NCBI GenBank assembly: GCA_964575975.1 | Contig: CAZNTU010000171.1 | Span: 1 to 12,030 of the forward strand | Direction: 5' to 3' | Source: G963674505 sp964575975 | Lineage (GTDB): Bacteria > Desulfobacterota > Desulfobacteria > Desulfobacterales > SKZT01 | DNA length: 12,030 nt | Part shown: piece by piece, positions 10,401 through 12,030 of the stretch | Layout: each line of letters begins with the position of its first letter | How positions within the stretch are numbered: the stretch's first letter is position 1 | The notes under the pieces: generated by a model | What the model saw: the letters and a program-made list of their open reading frames with translations, nothing else | The model's database searches: none | What the model was told of the DNA's origin: nothing | Position numbers and translations under genes: made by a program

Positions 10401-12030
10401 CATTCCTGTTAGCGACCCCGACAAGCACTATTACGTTTACCTGACCGATTACGTGAACGGAGACATTTTCAAGCGCACCGGCGCGGACAGCGAGAGGGTG
10501 CGGATCGAAACCCGCGTCGAAACCCCCAACCACACCGTCTACGAGGAAACGTTCCACGAGGTGGGACTCCCGGTTTCCGAGCGGCGGTTCATGTCTCCGA
10601 CCTACCCCGTGACGGACGATGCGAAGTCCGCAGCCCGAAACGTATACTACACGGCAGTCGATCAGTTCGAAAATTCAGAGATGACCGGCGCTCTCGTCGC
10701 CGCCTGGTCCACACAGGACCCGCTGCGCCTCGAGACTGGCCTGAACAACCTGACGATTCCCGAGTTCAGCCCCCCCTGCACTCCCGCCACCGGCGTTTTC
10801 ATCGCGGACGAGGTGGACGAAACAGACGTGGAGGCGGGGGATTGCTTCGTCGCTTCGCCTCTTATGACCGGCTCGTCGACCATTTTCCTGGGAACCATCA
10901 CGGAGCTTTACGCGGATTCCAATTTCGTGCTGGCGGCCAAGAGCGGGAAGCTCCCCTCCTATGACGCCGATTTCGGAATCCCCTCGTCCATCCTTCCGTC
11001 ATCCCACCCCTTCGAAGACCTCCTTACATCCGAGATCGGCGAAAACTCGGATACGGGAGATGTACTGCTCGAAAACGAAAGCGGCGAGCTGATAGTCTAT
11101 ACAGTGGAAAACGGCGACGGACAATTCGGTTTGCCCTACCTGCTCAAGGGCAGGGTGGACATGCCGTATCCGGACGTTTACGGAGTAGCCCGAATCGACA
11201 ATTTGGCCCTTGTGGCCAACGGCGCCGGCGGAGTGCAGGTGATCGATATCGGCAACCTGTCCGCCCCTTACCACGTAAGCTATATCAAACCCAACGGCTT
11301 CGCCCGCGACGTGGCCGTGCTGGACCATTTCGCCGTCATCGCGGCCTCCTTCGAGGGCGTGGTCATAGCGGACCTGAACGATCCGGCGCTTCCCATCGTG
11401 TCGAAGATCGACACCTTGGGCGTGGCGAATCGACTTTTTATCGAAGGACGGCGTCTTTTCGTCGCGGACATGGCCGGAGACGGCATGGTTTCCCAGCTGA
11501 ACATCGTCGATCTTCGCGACCCGTGGCGCCCGGTCCTGGAACGAACCGTGATATTGGAACCAGCTCGCGCCGATTTCGAGCCCGACGGCGTCTACGATGT
11601 CCATGTCGCAGGCGGCAAGGCTTATGTCACCGTTCATTACTCCGACCAGGAGGACCGCCCGGCCCAGTCGGTCGTCGAAATCGTCGATTTGGAAAAACTG
11701 GACAATCCCTTGGTCGATGCTACGATTCCCTCCGTGATCCACCGAAAGGCCACGGACGAAGATTTCGCTCCCAGGGGACTGACCGTCGCCCGCGGCGGGC
11801 TGCAGGTTGCCGGTTCCATGCGAGGGGTAAACCGCATCGAGCTTCCCGCATTGACCGTTCTGGACCACAGCCCCGATGTGGACGAAGAGAATGTTTCCAC
11901 AGATCTCGAAACAATTACCATCGAGCTTTCCCACGAGCTTGACCCTGAAACCGACCTCGTCGATTTTGCGAGGGTTGCCGAGACCGATCCCGACATGGGC
12001 CGGGCAATGATTGTCAAGGCCGATTCGGAG
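1336..12030 (+). CDS. Giant exported protein with tandem Ig-like domains and LVIVD propeller (3' end outside window)
   Basis: The frame is open for 3,565 codons from TTG 1336 to the last base with no stop, so this is the N-terminal part of a larger protein. Order of parts, by residue: Sec signal peptide 1-30/35; N-terminal segment 36-260 ending in an Ig-like unit; two Big_2-like segments 262-457; about 21 diverged Ig-like units 458-3125; an unassigned stretch 3126-3268; an LVIVD-type beta-propeller 3269-3510; and the start of a Big_5/SbsA-like Ig domain. The product is rich in Asp, Glu, Val and Gly. By my reading it has only ten Cys after the signal peptide and no membrane segment after it. 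Such architectures are typical of surface stalks and adhesin-like proteins. Function, ligand and anchoring are unknown. The gap upstream suggests it has its own promoter. Confidence 0.95.
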   Translation, partial: MKTPSFFVRDFGLFSALCFLFCFFIPIATASTSWARTDIRSAGFLFDDGDEIAYVAAIDDCLELVSISYAAGDAEGSLAPSEAARTAGSNTGCEFEFLGSGIGKLSPGVTLNYFDGSSAVHSENFFAEKNPPALNFEKASFELIDGRQHLAVSAAAEDDVDISYVGFAVTGLRASHLRAAGGIVDKARENAFVKTDGMRKVYPSEEGQTLFSLLLEVESPLSEEEIAHDGVILLDLAAVDASGNQTALSKIFFTGEDVDEKAMSLSAEPGRIVFTSLTETASIIPTVEFQFRGATPLPGLGKGIDYLSSRPDLVAVTAGGTVYPLKETEAEQVEIAVAYPGLASFKIPVEVNFDRRLVSLKARGLNADGKFELDRLNTFFSLPEIVGVFDDGSETEIDTQFLLEYVLDDGAAGILTLDEGKGLKSKFVVQDSSPIPLLARIRSFPDVSVVVPVVARDAIPEVSLSVASAVRVGESIVLSARASDDVKVAQVRFSMDGKIFGTVEKAPYEIVFDIPASYENRTLRFEAIAVDSAGNEGIGDPRDVRVVAETKEEFPDVAIETPTEMQRFVEGGKFRVCLATMLEDGASGSGISFVEFFLDGRLFGESYFPILEKRQIPGTDGNSVAATYEIWRCDGVLGSISTDETSMALHAVIHNRSGDKKSSDGRLIRVVGNKAPSVRIVSPSSGDTASVGQKLNVTVQMSDDALPLGLKVDLVLNDTVVDSVTYTDDDARFSDEMGEHDASYTFTVPIESKMLGSVLRFRLHAVDFHGLVFDTEEVRVSVKSDQPPRVAVTSPVEGAHVVSGMPVEIRADAADDVKVVRVDFLVQGRLIGSDDRSPFAAVYKSPEGVTTEQILRISASATDSAGQTTRSPEVKVTLGKDEQQPVLNIVSPPLTGVGGDENLAKVIENSEFVLKVSGYDNVEVQRLELRGVGKSGGGFVLTGNTADVLNGADFAPQQIPGAMHAFSALKLVRAPLFIEGPKVTYMSFPIQATAWDEAGNKSTAAVTVAVVRDEIPLIAGVDADRTSYYPKDTVDLNVRIRDDRSVEALEVEYYESGVLKASSRYDSFTPGPVVQVNVSVDLETLGLENASHEISAIMKAFDDESNASDPYEFKIAVSPDHEAPLAGVSSPLQGSTLYHGDVVRVTYKAVDASGLSLIRFGVEGENVYSKEFSGANVREATGGFDLDVPESGTEMTLSLYATDLFGNQSASDWRFELSGDSPPEISIRTPAPGSRLVEGESFTLNALVTDNRKVKSVLFFVRTGEEEEDILFSKSFSESEISSAMEKAGYLSAGMRVPHRPEGEEPDVEVGVRATDDMEHFSEVLLDMEIVDDFDPPGISVDIPAGPVSVRPGTVFSVEGTADDNIYVGEVVPYLVKGAEEIKIDWTAFARDDRMKTVTVPNPDAFGSVVVGRHFYAGFKGKLKLPASFSNKIGETWQLVIEAEDFGFNGTRAPGIDINVLGDETPPVVEIVSPPEIVYEKQRVNARIRISDEGKVSEYTIKVDDATVRQQSGVNSSAVEIKDIAIDLSAYDPADESANHFTLVAEAVDQAGNRTREIRMVHVHKDAPPEMSLVDPVPSGELLEGSVAFQTIRIEDDYVDKSAPIRYFPVYTSLEGFGEGGSRNPSGVLDIDPDDPQDIGIPVVTFSYPEGASLPGTLLVKGAPYIEAATDGLMYVWPSGLPAASPLNTLRLDFGSGYTVEYHVTTIRESICDGMTDTVIVDSPDGVDFSLLVDDSEQNKINSVLIVPKTYDSGNKPVETFVRSIRIDSNKLSRVGRYSSGGALRTLEKTFPLISVFVNDGTGQGRTAVVASGAMKETKESKTDNASTMFPVPVLSGAARLRILAHGIDRLSKDRGDRRLSVLSERVMVEDVAPPEIVLAAPASGTPVAPLQALSLDFEIVDDTGGFKSLKLYENGANLIREIGGNYGRTDYTLPLPVSADYTGGDLELLVVAEDESGLTASLPLAWPIQENRWPTVEFTRFATEKVGEKWNKVYEAPERLDYGEFWVRLGGVFELSALLSDDDGLNKYEIFRLASSGVRINPPVFAKDFPPGQCPDFPVTEAGVSAEIAFEINEPVQYEAVLTDNYGQETVRTFLVHPVTNMAPEIRVTGLSENQAIVAGMFRIKLGAVVADDRELDKNNIAVYANEVLLSPIEVADVIGDENAIGGIGKVKQAFDSIFDSLESKYSIDMADEYGRIDSPHSRQLEFTMSVPSGLIRSDEPVTIKAIVKDSDNSFGRDEIRFTAAADEIFPEIAITRPESGYGPPEASDFTLGFRAYDNVKVERLEVYTAYGVRQADGAYVKLPYDNPLRVIEGVESRDFEPVTTLNIDTPEYLQLVHVDRFYQIGEALRSRFPDVDLDGDVRYDLWVKIVCRDASGLAREKQVAYTVRVDERPAIDIVSPINGAKVAEGARLTVNVNSFDDVGIDHLRLTARRGDASEAFYNVPLRQPPYQFQVTVPAYDPSGDNTLRIRAYALDTYGASYGDTDKHVAEEEIVLEIVEDQPPTVVIGLPENNANVVEGGRMLVKVNAIDDIGFDRVELNVSGLSKGDRTFTDTAFPYEYLVEIPYGAAGRDLILTARATETRVFGEARTAISPKTVTVHVIKDSAPPNILLAEPKAGAEIPEKRQLRFAAEVTDNVEVVSVTYSLLVDVNLDGDFTENEVVQTRIMLEPPFVGGMVLKTLDAYMGTSEHNREQLSLLLRIDAVDGAGNKSRRTRAATLVKNSPPQITQIRILDSRGFNLGDTLSEITEGRKIVVNVVASDPEAGVDSAGLHQAVGDASYVSAGRDETAPFQFHTTVPLGHTGETLSFKADAVDVDGYSSPLSAPRNLVILADQPPTARIVKPDNDESVVIDGQDIEVMVEAIDDLGVEGVDRVVFYVNDIPVRTVYNSYSEITGSMAQEHIYRVLLSPPSGAKGVAVFADVFDVVGHCTRTETVRVGIVEDTVAPKISVLAPPDGEILTAGEMVRLAAAVDDIGAESQRGVFMLVARETRDEISGDWIPQTEQQRVDLYRNDSRPDSDPIPVSDPDKHYYVYLTDYVNGDIFKRTGADSERVRIETRVETPNHTVYEETFHEVGLPVSERRFMSPTYPVTDDAKSAARNVYYTAVDQFENSEMTGALVAAWSTQDPLRLETGLNNLTIPEFSPPCTPATGVFIADEVDETDVEAGDCFVASPLMTGSSTIFLGTITELYADSNFVLAAKSGKLPSYDADFGIPSSILPSSHPFEDLLTSEIGENSDTGDVLLENESGELIVYTVENGDGQFGLPYLLKGRVDMPYPDVYGVARIDNLALVANGAGGVQVIDIGNLSAPYHVSYIKPNGFARDVAVLDHFAVIAASFEGVVIADLNDPALPIVSKIDTLGVANRLFIEGRRLFVADMAGDGMVSQLNIVDLRDPWRPVLERTVILEPARADFEPDGVYDVHVAGGKAYVTVHYSDQEDRPAQSVVEIVDLEKLDNPLVDATIPSVIHRKATDEDFAPRGLTVARGGLQVAGSMRGVNRIELPALTVLDHSPDVDEENVSTDLETITIELSHELDPETDLVDFARVAETDPDMGRAMIVKADSE
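1441..2118 (+). other. N-terminal segment of the giant protein, ending in an Ig-like unit
   Basis: Residues 36-261. Residues 36-130 are not recognised. They are probably all-beta and contain C61 and C93, which could form a disulfide in the periplasm or outside the cell. Residues about 130-256 read like a diverged Ig unit: an NPPALNFEKA opening, an AEDDVDISYVGF strand-turn-strand resembling the DD turn of the later repeats, and a closing AAVDASGNQ of the A-x-D-x-x-GN type. The unit boundaries are approximate. Confidence 0.5.
2119..2706 (+). other. Two Big_2-like segments in the giant protein
   Basis: Residues 262-457. The first (about 262-352) has the bacterial Ig group 2 pattern: an opening strand, a central S-S-x-P-D-L-V-A-V motif (the family's usual 'S.n..vA.V'), then GGTVYPLKETEAEQVEIAV where the family has 'g.v.a...G.a.I.v'. 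The second (about 355-457) repeats the layout less clearly, with FDDGSETEI, LTLDEGKGL and a final strand ending VSVVVPVVA. Big_2 domains occur in intimin/invasin-type and other surface proteins. The assignment rests on pattern only. Confidence 0.5.
6160..6945 (+). other. Long insertion inside the eleventh Ig-like unit
   Basis: Residues 1609-1870. The unit opens normally (DAPPEMSLVDP at 1566) and ends normally (a FPVPV strand, then a final strand ending VMVED at 1871). Between these it carries roughly 200 extra residues that I do not recognise. They include the acidic DIDPDDPQD at 1630-1638, a lone Cys at 1712 and several beta-like stretches. It could be a domain inserted in a loop, or an Ig unit whose linkers have decayed. 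Confidence 0.5.
8401..8436 (+). other. DxDxDGD acidic loop, possible calcium site, in Ig unit 15
   Basis: Residues 2356-2367 read D-V-D-L-D-G-D-V-R-Y-D-L. D2356, D2358, D2360, G2361 and D2362 match the first half of a calcium-binding DxDxDG loop, but position 12 is Leu, not Glu. It lies just before the strand leading to the A-S-G close of the unit. Calcium binding is inferred from the motif only. Confidence 0.4.
9286..9321 (+). other. EF-hand-like calcium loop in Ig unit 18
   Basis: Residues 2651-2662 read D-V-N-L-D-G-D-F-T-E-N-E. This fits the 12-residue EF-hand/dockerin loop at every usual position: acidic or amide side chains at 1, 3 and 5, Gly at 6, a hydrophobic residue at 8, Thr at 9 and Glu at 12. 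It sits in a strand-to-strand loop of an Ig-like unit, where bound calcium would stiffen the stalk. No flanking EF-hand helices are evident. Confidence 0.6.
10711..11139 (+). other. Unassigned segment between Ig array and propeller
   Basis: Residues 3126-3268. I do not recognise this region. It contains two Cys 22 residues apart (C3148 in SPPCTP and C3170 in AGDCF), a plausible local disulfide. It also has beta-like stretches such as STIFLGTITELYADSNFVLAA, and a Pro/Ser-rich piece near 3216-3226. Residues 3241-3260 (DVLLENESGELIVYT) may be a first, degenerate propeller blade. Confidence 0.4.
11140..11865 (+). other. LVIVD-type beta-propeller domain
   Basis: Residues 3269-3510. Repeated blades follow the LVIVD pattern (PF08309): a strand ending in L/V-x-V-A, then G-x-x-V-x-I-x-D-[LI]-x-[DN]-x-x-x-P. 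Seen as LALVANG with GGVQVIDIGNLSAP (3290-3312), FAVIAASF with GVVIADLNDPALP (3332-3353), LFVADMAG with LNIVDLRDPWRP (3374-3399), and AYVTVHYS with VVEIVDLEKLDNP (3429-3458), then a weaker last blade near 3482-3505. About five blades are visible; upstream sequence may supply more. LVIVD repeats occur in exported proteins of bacteria and archaea; their ligands are mostly unknown. Confidence 0.75.
11866..12030 (+). other. Start of an SbsA/Big_5-like Ig domain, cut by the window edge
   Basis: Residues 3511-3565. A HSPDVDEENVSTDLETITIE segment followed by LSHELDPETDL matches the Big_5 pattern: a P-x-x-x-x-x-V opening, then I-x-I-x-[FL]-S-x-x-[LM]-D-x-x-T. The usual Phe of the 'FS..ld' motif is Leu here. 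The domain continues beyond the window, so the assignment is provisional. Confidence 0.5.

Larger units (their letters stand above)
2707..10710 (+). repeat. Array of about 21 tandem, diverged bacterial Ig-like units
   Basis: Residues 458-3125. Each unit opens with a (D)xPPxVxIxxP linker strand and continues with a G-x-x-V strand. It then has an acidic D-D or D-N turn followed by V-x-x-V/L, and most close with A-x-D-x-x-G(N) plus a final strand. Examples of the turn are SDDVKVAQVRF, ADDVKVVRVDF, IDDIGFDRVEL and TDNVEVVSVTY. Units begin near residues 458, 554, 674, 785, 881, 1013, 1120, 1220, 1333, 1463, 1566, 1871, 1972, 2102, 2248, 2392, 2502, 2606, 2724, 2835 and 2944. Most are 96-146 residues apart; the eleventh is about 305 and the last about 180. 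The pattern fits Big_9/PF17957-like and related cadherin-like Ig folds. Sequence identity between units is low, so the array is old. Confidence 0.85.

Noticed and set aside
2707..10710. Recent tandem repeat or CRISPR-like periodicity in the Ig array
   Set aside because: The periodicity is at protein level only. Units differ in length and DNA sequence and there are no short regular direct repeats.

Overview
This window holds two protein-coding genes, both on the plus strand. The first is a small membrane protein of the YdjM/DUF457 family at 377-1027. The second is one enormous open reading frame that starts with TTG at 1336 and is still open at the last base. I translated it codon by codon and found no stop in 3,565 codons, so about 89% of the window belongs to a single incomplete gene. 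The long minus-strand reading frames opposite it are codon-aligned shadows.

Layout: bases 1-376 are a leader region with a perfect TTGACA box. At the extreme left edge, a GGAGGG followed by ATG on the minus strand suggests a divergent gene running out of the window. The YdjM-like gene follows. An A+T-richer gap (1028-1335) leads to a clear GAGGGG ribosome binding site and the giant gene.

The giant product reads in order: a Sec signal peptide (residues 1-30 or 1-35); a roughly 225-residue N-terminal part ending in an Ig-like unit; two Big_2-like segments; about 21 tandem, highly diverged bacterial Ig-like units (about residues 458-3125); a roughly 140-residue stretch I cannot assign; an LVIVD-type beta-propeller (about 3269-3510); and the beginning of what looks like an SbsA-type (Big_5) Ig domain at the edge. 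This looks like a long exported stalk carrying a propeller, as in large cell-surface proteins. The C-terminus, which would show how it is anchored or what it delivers, lies outside the window.

Organism: the Sec signal peptide, the YdjM-like inner-membrane protein, a TTG start, moderately high G+C coding sequence with A+T-richer gaps, and the giant Ig/LVIVD architecture fit an environmental Gram-negative bacterium with a large genome. I cannot name the phylum from this sequence. There are no RNA genes, insertion sequences, CRISPR arrays or phage genes. The two genes are not obviously linked in function, and a 308-base gap with its own signals separates them.
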